Positions 35,936 to 46,363 of a DNA stretch of 64,000 nt are shown here, piece after piece. This stretch comes from Zingiber officinale (lineage: Eukaryota; Streptophyta; Magnoliopsida; Zingiberales; Zingiberaceae): the NCBI RefSeq assembly GCF_018446385.1, contig NC_056000.1, forward strand, positions 37,299,511 through 37,363,510, written 5' to 3'. Each line of letters opens with the position of its first letter. Positions within the stretch are counted from its first letter, which is position 1. The notes beneath the pieces were generated by a model. That model was given only the letters and a program-made list of their open reading frames with translations. It did no database searches and had not been told where the DNA came from. A program made the translations under genes and the position numbers.

Positions 35936-36885
35936 TAAAAAACCTATCTTTTTCTTTTTATAATCAAAGTGCATAGCGGAATAAAATTGAAATAGAAATG
36001 AAAAGAACACAAATAAGACAAACACGATGAGTTACTTGGTTCGAAGTCTTCGGTGACTCCTACTTTAAGACCCACGATCCCTCGTACCATATCGATGGGT
36101 AATTCACTATAAACCTCTTCTGGAACCACCGGAAGAGGGAATCTAATACAATAATAAACTAAGGACAAGTGTAACAATTTACACTTTCCTTTATGTAATA
36201 ATTAAAAACTTAATTGACAATTTTGTTACCCAACACATGAAGAATATCGAATTAAGATCGGTGTCAGACGACTTCTCAGCAGTAGTAGGGTATAGCAGTG
36301 TCACAACACATTGGGAGGACGAAGTCGAAGTAGCCGAAAACTCGAAAGTTCGCATATAGAAGTTGTGTTAAATGCTTTGGCAGAACAATCCTTTTATTGA
36401 GCATTGAGGGCACCTCCAAGCCCAATGAGGGCGCCTCTAATAGCAAAAATAATCTTGAAAACTTTGGTATTGATAAGCTCTGCAAACTGCGCTCTTTATC
36501 TACTCAAGGGTGCCTTCTAGGTGCTCCAAGGTGCCTCCACGCCACACTCCAGGGCGCCTTCGTGTCTTTCAGCGAGCGGTCTTCGTCCAACACTCAAGGG
36601 AGCCTTTAACCAATGCGCAACTTTAATGCATCACACGACAACATAGGTCGTGCCCGCACACGAGTTAATATAGTTCAGTGCAATCCGAGCTCTGGATTTG
36701 CACCCCCTTGCACACCCACACGTGAGATAAAGCCTCTCTCCATGTATTTGTTCACATCCTCAATGCATGTGAATCAATATAAACCAACCAACATGCCATG
36801 AAACTCTCAATATGAGACTAAAGTCTCATTCACAATAAAGCTTCTATCCTCTTCCACCTCTTCTCCATTCACACCTCTTCAACAG
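35936..36885. mobile_element. Further LTR-like fragments
   Basis: 35970-36140 resembles the R/U5-like part of the LARD family (catagcggaata, acttggttcgaag, gtgactcctac) in the orientation opposite to the preceding remnant. 36390-36600 has recurring ggcgcct/ggtgcct motifs. Interpreted as fragments of one or two further LTRs. Element ends not found. Confidence 0.4.
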
Positions 36886-38012
36886 AAAGTATCAACTAAT
36901 GAACAACGAGCAAACAAACTGACAAGATTTAGTCATTACTTTTCTCCAAGGAAAAAGAGAGGGAATTGTAGCACGATACAAAGCATAGATGAGCTTATGA
37001 TATACTTAGTTACCTGCAAGTAACACAAGCATTCAACGCTCATCAGTTTGCTGCAATAATCATATGCCTTTATAGTTCTTATTAGATTGAGAGATTATTG
37101 AAATGCTAGAAAGCATATCAAATTTTGTATTGTATGAGACTGAGAATTTAAAATTTGTTAGAGGAGCAATACTCATATGAGATGATTACATTCTCGATAA
37201 GAAAGAAGACGGATCTCAACCCCAAGGTGTAATTAATTAGAAGGAAATTTACAAGGCTCAGAATGACGAACATATATTAAAACACAAAAACACACAGACA
37301 ATATGAAGTAATGTCAATGGACAAAACTAGCATTCAAAAGCAGTGGAATTAATGTGTGATTAGAAGTGGCATAAGTTTGAAGACAACAATTGTCAACAAC
37401 TAAATCAACAAACTATATAAATGTGTTCGACAGTGCATCTGTTGTGTATATACTTATATCTTAAAGACATGAGTTCATGTTAAAAGGCCAAGCTATCATA
37501 AATTCAGGTTCTAACTTTTAGGGTTGCTGTCAAAAGTCCAACTTGCTTAAGGTCATCAGCCAGCTGAGATTATGAATAGCATTTTCAAACATGGAGGATA
37601 GGCTTATTCAACCACAATAGCAACAAAATATTCTTTCAAAGCTCAAGTATTGCTAGGCTTATTCAACCACAATAGCAACAAAATATTCTTTCAAAGCTCA
37701 AGTATTGCTCAACTGACAAAAGTCACAGTACGAAATCAAAGAAGTCACAATACATCATTGAACTAAACCCAAATATCTCAATTTGATTGAAAGACTCTTG
37801 CACATGCAATAACAATCTACAGGTATCATAAACTAGTCAGTATATAGAAGGCAATAGAAGCATTCAACTGTTCAGTTGAAAAGAATAGAGAAATTGTATT
37901 AATTGAAACCAAAATATTTCATCTAAATATAAGACTGCAATAAAATAACTAAAACTTAAACAACTATGTATTCTATGACCCTCAAGATGAAGCATGACAT
38001 CTGCAAAAGTTC
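36886..38012. repeat. Segmental duplication block A, copy 1
   Basis: Collinear with 60505-61616 (for example gcatagatgagcttatga, gttacctgcaagtaacac, caaagctcaagtattgctca, tattctatgaccctcaagat). No ORF of note. In copy 2 block A is followed directly by block B, while here block B is 16 kb away at 54232. Confidence 0.9.
37600..37709. repeat. 55-bp tandem duplication inside block A
   Basis: The 55-bp unit starting aggcttattcaaccacaata occurs twice without change (37600-37654 and 37655-37709). The paralogous site at about 61260 has one copy, so the duplication happened after the blocks separated. Confidence 0.95.
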
Positions 38013-38085
38013 ATGATGAAAAAATACAGAACTCATAGATAAGGAAGAATAGAGAGACTAATAAAGAGAAGACAAGTGCTTCATT

Positions 38086-39385
38086 TTATAATTGTTATAG
38101 GTTAACATGCCTATTTGTTCCTGTCGGGAAGCTGAGAAGATGGACCTGTCGGAATGATGTGTCTGGAATGTTGACCACATCTCCATAAGCCGGATGGTGG
38201 ATTGTCTTCTATGTTGACCGAGTCACCAGAAGTCCTCCAGTCAATCATACCTGCAGCCAACGACCGAGTTGCCCCGGTCCCTGGTACCTCGATGCTCGAG
38301 CCGGATCCCATAAATGTATAAGCAACCGAGTAATAGTAGAACAACAAGATGAACGAATAATGAGTACGAGAACGTACCCTGGCCCCGGGGGGCGCCCTCA
38401 GATGGATCGATGAGCTGGTCGCGCTACGGATCGAGTCGTCACGACCTTGACGAGTAGATGGATGTGAGTCAGCTAAGGAACCGGATCTGAGGGCGACGAC
38501 ACAGAAGTCGAGGCAGCAGGGATCCAAAAAGATGACGCGTAGGCCGGATATGATAATGGCTCGCAGGGCGACACATGGCACGCAGGCCGGATATGATAAC
38601 GGCTCACAGGTCGGATGATACAAGTAACCCACAAGCATGATAACAATAGGAATAGCGAAACACAACACGGCTCGGTGGTCGGAACCCCATCTTGACTCGA
38701 AGGTCGGCATAGACACATAGTACGAGCGGCGCCGGCCGCTGGGGGCGGCGCCCGCTGCTGGAGGCGATGATGGTGGCTGCAAGGGACTGAGGCGGCGCCC
38801 CTTGGGGGGCGGCGGCACGCGTCAACGGCGGAGCCCGCTGGCTACGACGCGTGGAAGTGGCTGCAACGCAAGGAAGCAGTCGGCCAAGGTGTTGCAGCGT
38901 GCTAGCGAGCTCAAGTGAAGATCGCGGCGGATGCCGCTGAAGACTTCCTAGGACAACGACAGCGCTCCCCAGAGGCGTAGGTGGGAAGAAAGAAAGGAGG
39001 CGATGCCAACGACGAGAGAGCATGAAGAGGAAAAGGGAGGAGGGGTGGCTTGCCGGCGAATAGAGGGGGAAAGAAGAGAGGAGGAGGGGGAGAGGAACGT
39101 CGGTTGACCTCGGCACTGGTGTAGAACGTGAGAGGAAACTAGCTCTCCTCTTGGCGGCGGAAGCAAAACCCTAGCCCTCCTCCTTTCTTCCCTCATGCTT
39201 GGCGGCAGCGGAAAACGGAAGCACACGAAGACCAGCCCCCCCTCTCCACGTGAACAGTGCTCCCCTTCAAAACCCCTAATCTCAACACGCCAAAAGACTA
39301 AAATGCCCTCTCTCCCCTTCCTAATTACATTTGAGCCATCCCAATATATCCGCATTATAATTGTTATAGGTTAACATGCCTATTT
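38086..39385 (-). mobile_element. GC-rich insertion flanked by a perfect 31-bp direct repeat
   Basis: Identical 31-bp sequences lie at 38086-38116 and 39355-39385 (start ttataattgttataggttaa). The 1.24 kb between them differs sharply in composition from its surroundings. On the minus strand it resembles the 5' part of a gypsy LTR: ggcattttagtctttt, CT-rich leader, then a short minisatellite around gttatcatatccggcctgcg. The minus-strand ORFs of 135-235 codons have proline/serine-rich sequence and match no family I know, so I do not call a gene. Confidence 0.6.
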
Positions 39386-40391
39386 ATACAAATTGTCAAA
39401 GTAATATATGAAGAATACTCTGATAAATATGGTTGAGATTGTAGTTCAAATATAGTAAGTCGCCAATAATTTGAAATCAATTTATGATTCTTATTTGGAT
39501 TGTCATCGTTATCCTCATTATCCCCATACAAACTCAATGGTCTTATGTTGAACACTGAGTTTGGTTGTTAATATATTGAAACATCTTGTCTGACTAGATA
39601 GTCAATCAAATCTTCTAGTGCAATGACCTGACCAACAATATAACATATCTAACATGGTTCTGAATCTTGCTTTGATGGAAGAGGACAACAACTAAAAGGA
39701 GATGAGTTGTTGTTTGAAGGCGGGAACCCAATCATTGGAAGAAAGAGCAACAGAGAAAGAATAGATTTTGGTGGCTGAATATGCTCAGCAAAACTTAGGA
39801 AAAAAGTTTGCTATACTAATTGACTAGAAGATTTGTTGTGTTGAACAAAACTCGGAAAAAAGTTTGTTGTGTATTGTTCTCTCATGATAATTGCCACGGA
39901 TGCGGGAGGTGAGATTTGAGAAGGCGCAAACGAAAGGAAGCAAGCCGAATGGCTCAAAGTCGTGATCTAGATCCTAAGGCCTTCAATAATCTTGATTTCC
40001 CTCTTACAAAGGCGAAGGGAGAGGCCACAAGGAGAACAAGACGGCGCACAGTGCAAAGACCATGAAGGAGATGCGTGCTTGGATATACGCGAACACCATA
40101 AGGTCATGAAGAAGGTGCACGCGCAGATAGACGCGAACACCATAAAGGGCTTGAAGGTACGCACGTGGATAGATGCAGACACTAAGCAAAGGCTAAGGCA
40201 GTGAAATCAAAGTCGGAGATGCTGGAGAAGTCGAAAGCGCAACACCAACTGGTGCCTAACTACGGGTTGGGGGTCCTCTGCCGACCAGATACAAACGGTG
40301 GTCATTAAGCTTGGCTAGAAGATTAAGGACCTAATTGACAGCTTTGAGGACCTATACACCCATATCACAAGAGAGTACAATGAAACCATGG
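39386..40391. other. Spacer with a decayed helical reading frame
   Basis: Mostly non-coding. 40290-40391 on the plus strand reads KIKDLIDSFEDLYTHITREY, and this frame continues on the other side of the TRIM array at 42580 (EEVVHHLDEIAAQRGEN), so the array sits in a former coding-like segment of unknown identity. Confidence 0.4.
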
Positions 40392-40395
40392 GTGA

Positions 40396-42575
40396 TGCAG
40401 GAACAAAAGAGTATTTTAGTCTTTTTATTATGTTTATCGAGTTTGATATTTACGATATTTTTTATTAAAAAAATCTATCTTCTATGTTTTTGAATTTTTA
40501 TTATGTTTAGAATTTTTCTATCTATTAGAATTTTTGTCCTTTTTTATGTCTTAGGATTTGGAGTTTATATAAACAATTGTTTAAGCTGATGTAAAAGAAG
40601 TTTTTTTATTAAAAAATTTGTGGTCGCGTCGTTTCTTCCTAAATGTCAAGTTTAGTTATCTATCTCCTGGCATTCTGTGGAATCAATAGGGTTTAGAAGA
40701 TCGCTTCTGGTATTTGTGTGTGAATCAACAGAATTAATAGTTATCCACTGCATCAATTGATATCAAAGTTAGGTCGATCTTGTGGAATCAATCGTCGTCT
40801 CCTTCTCGAACAACGAGTTTTGCTTTTCTATTTCGTGGTATTTGTGCGCAAATCAACAGGGTTCAGAAGATTGTTTCTAGTATTCGTGCGCGAATCAAAG
40901 GATTCAATAGTTTTCTGTTGCATCACACCAAGATAACCACAACGTGTTGACAATGCTTTTGATGATGATATGACTAGCAATTCGAACACAAATTTTCTCC
41001 ATCATGGAGAGAATGGTGCAAGAATAGAAGAGTAATTTGTATTTTTATTATTTTTGTTGAGTTTAGTATTTAGGGTATTTTGATATTTTCTAGCTTTAAT
41101 ATTTTGATTATGTTTAGGGTATTTTAAATTTTTAGTATGTTGAGAATTTTTCCTTTCTGTCATAATATCTTCTTTTATTTGTGTTTTAGAGTTTGGAGTC
41201 TATATAAACAATAATTTGTAGTTGATATAAGAAGGCTTTGATTAATAAGAATTTACGATTGTGTCATATCTTCCAAAACGTCTAGTTTGATTGTGGCATT
41301 CTGCCGAATCAATAGGGTTTAGAAGATCGCTTCCGATATTCATGCACAAATCAATGGAATCGGTAGTTATCCACTTCAGCAGTTCATATTAGAGTGAGGT
41401 TGATCTTGTGGAGTCAGTCATTATCACCTTCTTCAGTAATGATGAGTTTTGCTTTTTTTTTTTATTTCCTAGTATTCATGCACGAATCAACAAGGTTTAG
41501 AAGATCACTTCCCGTATTTGTGCATAAATCAACGGATTCAATAGTTTCCCGTTGCATCACACCAAGAAAGTTGCAACAACAACACTTCTAATGATGAAAT
41601 GATTAGCAATTTGAGGGCAAATTTTCTCTGCTATAGGGAGAATGATGCGGGAACAAAAGAATAATTTTAATCTTTTTATTATTTTTGTCGAGTTGGGATT
41701 TTGAGGGTATTTTCATCTTTGCAATGTTAGGATATTGAATCTATTTAAACACATGTTAGTTGTTCTAGGATTGGAAGGTTTTTTTATTAATAAGACTTTA
41801 TGATTGCACTATGTCTTCCCAAACATCGAGTTTGGTTGCCTATCTCTTGGCATTTTGTGAAATCAATAAGGTTTAGAAAATCAATTCCAGTATTCGTACG
41901 CGAATCAATGGAACCGATAGTTATCCGCTACATGTAGCTGATATCAAAGCTAGGTTGATCTTGTGGAGTCAATCGCTATCTCCTTCAGAATTACGAGTTT
42001 TGATTTTCTATTTCATGGTCTTCATGACTGAATCAACAGGATTTAGAAAATTACTTTCGATATTCGCGTGTGACTTTACATATTTAATAGCTTTTCATTG
42101 CATCACACCAAGATGACCACAACACATCAACAATACTTCTGATGATGATATGACCAGCAATTCGAAGATGAATTTTCTCCATCATGGGGAGAATGATGCA
42201 GAACAAAAGAATAATTTTTATCTTTTTATTATTTTTATCGAGTTTGGTATTTAGGGTATTTTTGATAATTTTTATCTTTTATATTTTTATATTTTGAATC
42301 CGTTTAGGATATTTTGGATTTTTAGAATGTTTAGAATTTTTCCTTTCTATCAGGATTTCTTTGTGTCTTACTGTTCGAAGTCTATATAAACAATTGTTTG
42401 GGTTGGTGTAAAGAAAGTTTTTGGATTAATAAGAATTTACGGTCGTGTCATTTCTTCTCAAACGTCGACGATGGTTGTCTATCTCTTAGCATTCTGTCGA
42501 ATCAACAGGGTTTAGAAGATTGCTTCCAGCTAATCGTGCGTGAATCAACGGATTTGATAGTTATCCACTGCGTCA
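40396..42575 (+). mobile_element. Tandem TRIM array: four LTRs and three short internal regions
   Basis: LTR copies at 40396-40755, 41017-41381, 41646-41932 (shortened) and 42197-42575 begin TGC(A/G)(G/A).. and end ..CA. They share cgagtttggtatttagggta-like, tctatataaacaat and gaatcaacagggtttagaaga segments. Between them are about 260-bp internal regions, each starting with a PBS-like tgatatcaaagctagg (initiator tRNA-Met type, one base off) and ending in a purine-rich ggggagaatga. There is no coding capacity. The whole array is flanked by GTGA (40392-40395 and 42576-42579). Confidence 0.8.
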
Positions 42576-43791
42576 GTGAGGAGGTGGTCCATCACCTTGA
42601 CGAGATAGCAGCTCAACGAGGAGAAAATAAGAACCTCATCTCCTCTTGCGCCAACGAGACATTCCTGCAAAAGGCGATCTAGGAGCAAGGTCATGGGCAA
42701 ATGATGAACCTCATCTCATAGATCCAGGAGTGTCACAACGCCGTCAAGGAAATCGAGCACAGCCTGCACAAGGTCTTCCTCGACATAGCGGCTCTGGCGA
42801 TGCCAAGTTGTTGTTGCTTGTTGAAAAACAAGAACAGAGTTCTTGACATCAAGATGGAGACTGCTCCGAGAAGAAGGGACTAGAAAAACCCAACAATGAG
42901 AGGACCAAGGTGAAGTGTCTGCCATGGTAATCGATGAGAGTTCGCAAAGGAGAACCCAACCCTCCTCGTCTCCACCAAGACGATGGTGGAAAAGACGACG
43001 TTGACAATCTCAGTGATGACAGCGAACAACAAGGAGGCGTCATTGTGGAACCCCCATGGTTGGGAAGAATACTAGCGCGTAATACATGATGGCATTGATG
43101 ACTGTGAACTACTAGAAGATTTGGAAAAGTATCTCCAAGACAAGCGCCTTGACCTCTGCATCTATTCTCATAGGAGAGCCGGTGAGATATAGGCGCCTTG
43201 ACCTCCGCATTGTAAAAAAAGAGGTGAGAGATCTGGATGAGGATCTCAATGACGAGCGACCGTAACTGGCCAAGCAGAAAAAAAAGGCAAACTAGTAATC
43301 CCCCATCCAGTAGTGGTCCTGTGAGGCTGACATGATCTAGCGATTGTCGACCAAGGTGACGGAGAAAATGATGGAGGCAGTGGTCTTGTGGTGCACCTCC
43401 TTTGAAAGATAATGATCTCGAACAACATCCGCAAGTGGACATGCTTGGTGAGGTACTCGCCCATGGGGATGAAGTTGTAGTGCTCCCCGATGTTAACGAA
43501 GGAGAGCAAGGAGATGGCAATGAGAGGATCTTCTTCTGGTCCTCATGGAGTGTTGAGACTGAATACAACCCTTGTCGTTGTATTGTCAAATAGAAGAGAA
43601 ACTTGGGAGAGTGAAGGGAGAAAGAGGGGTTGGGTACCCCACAATTGTGGGGCATGCCATGGACCACCGTGGCATGTTTTAGAAATCCTAGCTCATGTCA
43701 GCCGAAGCCACCACAGCCACGATCGGTTCCACATCCACCCCGTGGGGTTTTTATAAAAAAAAGAGACAGAGAACAAAGAGGCTGATGTATG
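42576..43791. other. Unassigned sequence between the TRIM array and the next repeat
   Basis: The first 200 bases continue the helical frame noted at 40290 and contain stops. A 272-codon minus-strand ORF (43667-42849) is Ser/His/Leu-rich, matches no domain I know and has no signal of selection that I can judge by eye, so I leave it uncalled. Confidence 0.35.
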
Positions 43792-45478
43792 AGCATCCAA
43801 GGACACAATCATCTCATGTCATCCTACGTGGCTTTGTTCCCCTTTGAGCTGTGACGAGAAGAAAACAACGCTATCAACCTCTCTTTTGGGCCTTAAAGAA
43901 GAACAATCGAGAGTACCACCAAAGAAGATGACTTGCCCATGACCTCTTGATGTGGTTGCACTCTATTCGGAGTCCAGATGAGATGGAATCAACTAACTAG
44001 GTCGTCAAAACTCTAGATTTGGTTTTGACTTTTCTTTTATTTGTTTCAAATTTTTAGAATTAGTTTTCTTTTTAATATAGATTTTATCTCTTTTTTAGGA
44101 TTTATTTTCCTTTTAAAAAATTAATTTAGATTTTATTTTTTTAAATCAGTTCTTTTTACTTTTTCTTTTTCTGTTGAGATTTTTTTTTAGGTTATTTAAA
44201 TAAGGGTTAGAGCTCTTGTAAAAAGAATGTGGTTAATGTTTAGTTTATCTTTGATTTGAATCAAAAATTATTTTTGTTTAAACCTAGAGGCGGCTCCTCT
44301 TTGTTTACGAATTATCTCCCATATCTTTCTTTGAAATCTCTAATTCGAACATCGCACCATGAGTTCCTTCCCCTACATCAATTGGTATCAGAGCCTTAGA
44401 TCCATGGATTATCATCGTGGTCATGGTCTTGATCGTGAAAGACAGGTTCCAACTGAGGAAGTCTTGCACCAAGATCGAAACATATACTACGATCTCATCG
44501 AAGATCTACAAAGACAAGTCACGAAGTGATCTTAGCGTCTAATAGCACAAGATCTTAAAGATAGTGAGGAGCATGGTCGACGTCGTGATAGATAGATTCT
44601 AGTTGAGAAAGTCTCATACTGTGATTGTAGTGCCCGAAATCTTAAAGATCGTAAGTTCTTTAATTTTAATTTGGATAAAAGTTTTATTTAGAAAGATATG
44701 GACGATAAGATTGAAATAATCGACGATCTAATTTACGACAAAGACGAGATTGAGACACTTGGTGAACCATTATTTGATGATGAAGTCGACGCGGTACTTT
44801 ATAGTAATGACCATGAGATTGTGGTATTATTTGAAGATGCAGTTCATATCGTATCGGAAGACAATGCGAAGAAAAGGAAGACTATGGATGTTGAAGATAT
44901 TATTTTGAACTTAAGGATGAGTTCTTTTCAACCTGGGACGTCTGATACAGTAGCATCCAAGGACACAATCATCTCATATCATCCAATTGTTCCCCTTCGA
45001 GCTGTGACGAACAATAAACAAAGCTATCAACCTCCCTTTGGGCCCTTGAAGAAGAACAATCGAAAGTACCAACAAGAAAGATGACTTACCCATAACCTCT
45101 TGACATGATTACACTTTATTCGGAGTCCAGAGCAGATCGAATCGGCTAATTAGATCATCAAAACTTTAGATTTGATTTTTGACTTTTTCTATATTTGTTT
45201 CAAAATTTTAAAATTAGCTTTCTTTTTTAAAAATAATATAGATTTTATCTTTGGTGTTTTTAGGATTTATTTTCTTTAAAAAAAAATAATTTAGGTTTTT
45301 TTTAAGATTAGTCTTTTTTTGTTGTAACTTATTTTTTTATTTTTTAAGTTATCAAAATAAGGATTAAAGCTCTCATAAAATAGAAGTGTTTTTATTTTCG
45401 GCTCCTCTGTATTTACTAATTATCTTCCTACGAATCTTTAATTCGAACATCGCCCACCCGGAGTTCCTTCCGTAGAAG
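43792..45478 (+). mobile_element. Short non-autonomous LTR element (LARD/TRIM-like)
   Basis: Direct repeats at 43792-44381 and 44952-45478 share agcatccaaggacacaatca at the left and tcgaacatcgc...gagttccttcc at the right. The left one ends in ctacatca and is followed by ttggtatcagagccttagat, an initiator-Met primer-binding site. The 570-bp internal part contains part of a 128-codon ORF (44698-45084, acidic, MDDKIEIIDDLIYDKDEIET) of no known family, which runs into the second repeat. No pol is present. Confidence 0.6.
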
Positions 45479-45479
45479 C

Positions 45480-45917
45480 TATCCCAAACGATCCGTGTCG
45501 ACGTCACATAAGCCAACACGGGCAAGGCAGCCCCTACGGCTTAGCCATGGGGCCTTCTGTCCGGTGAGGTTACCCAAGGTGGCATTGCAGAAGCAACCAG
45601 CGCCTCCACTACTGATCGCGTTCTCCTCCATGCCGCAGAGGATGTTGGATTCGGTGAGATTTGTCTGGAACAAGGTCAGCTTCCAACGAGCGATTGTCGT
45701 CATAGCCTCTGACAGATCTTCTAAGCTTCTTCTGTTGGTCCCTATAGACGAAGGTCGCGAAGGCCATCGTCGTCAGTGAAATGGTCATGCCCGGGGTAAA
45801 GACGAGGATACGGAAGCCGTGGGCAAGTCTACCAGAACCGTTGCAGCCACGATGCGTGTTGAAAAAGATGCCGCCAATGGCGGGGTAGAGCCGGAGGTTC
45901 GTGAGGAAGCTGCGGTC
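45480..45917 (-). pseudogene. HSL1-like LRR receptor kinase fragment: membrane segment and kinase start
   Basis: On the minus strand from the copia border it reads DRSFLTNLRLYPAIGG, then a hydrophobic stretch MTISLTTMAFATFVYRD. After a one-base frame change come RWKLTLFQTNLTESNIL and ENAISSGGAGCF. This follows the order of HSL1/RLK5-type receptors (YD.SFL.N..LC, then ..RD, then WKLTSFQ.L.FTE.NIL, then GSGG.G.VY). It stops after LGNLTGQ, and the kinase core is absent. It continues the LRR segment at 52944-53193, from which it was separated by the copia insertion (shared CGGTC). Confidence 0.85.
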
Positions 45918-46137
45918 TGTTAGATTATATAATCTATTAGAATTATTTGTTATAGCCTTGAGGGCAATTTGGTCTTTTATCTTTTCAGTTTAGGATTTAG
46001 ATATAGTCTTTTACCTTTTCAGTTTATGGTTTAGATTTTTTCTTGTAATTAACTATATAAGGCCTTGTACTCTTTATTTCTCAATTTAATTTGGATTCAA
46101 TAATATGGCTAGTTTTTCCCTTCTCTTATTTTTTACA
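45918..46137 (+). repeat. 5' LTR of the copia element
   Basis: 220 bp, TGTTAGATTATATAATC to TTATTTTTTACA, with a TATA-like ctatataagg at about 46047. Confidence 0.93.
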
Positions 46138-46149
46138 TGGTATCAGAGC
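46138..46149 (+). other. Primer-binding site of the copia element
   Basis: TGGTATCAGAGC directly after the 5' LTR, initiator tRNA-Met type. Confidence 0.95.
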
Positions 46150-46363
46150 GATTTTCCTTCTTTGACCTAATTTTTTCTGCCGCCCCCTGTTATTGCTTCA
46201 TGTTGTCGTTGCCGTCTCCTATTGCTGCTATTGATTTTAGCACTGACGTCCTATGTTGTTGATTTCTACATTTGACATCCTTTTCTGTCTCAGATTCTTT
46301 GTGTGACCACAGGTCATCCTGATATCAGTTTTTGCAGATCATACAAATGTACATCCTTACAGT

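Noticed and set aside
34660..36235. One complete solo LTR (TGTTAG...CCCAACA)
   Set aside because: The flanking five bases (gagat and catga) do not match, and the right-hand third is in the opposite orientation to the left part, so it looks composite.
38111..39116. Pro/Ser-rich minus-strand ORFs of 170-235 codons
   Set aside because: Overlapping frames in one GC-rich LTR-like insert, with no domain and no splice structure.
42849..43667. 272-codon minus-strand ORF
   Set aside because: Long, but low-complexity Ser/Leu/His/Pro sequence without a domain, promoter or homologous copy in the window. Lies between mobile elements.
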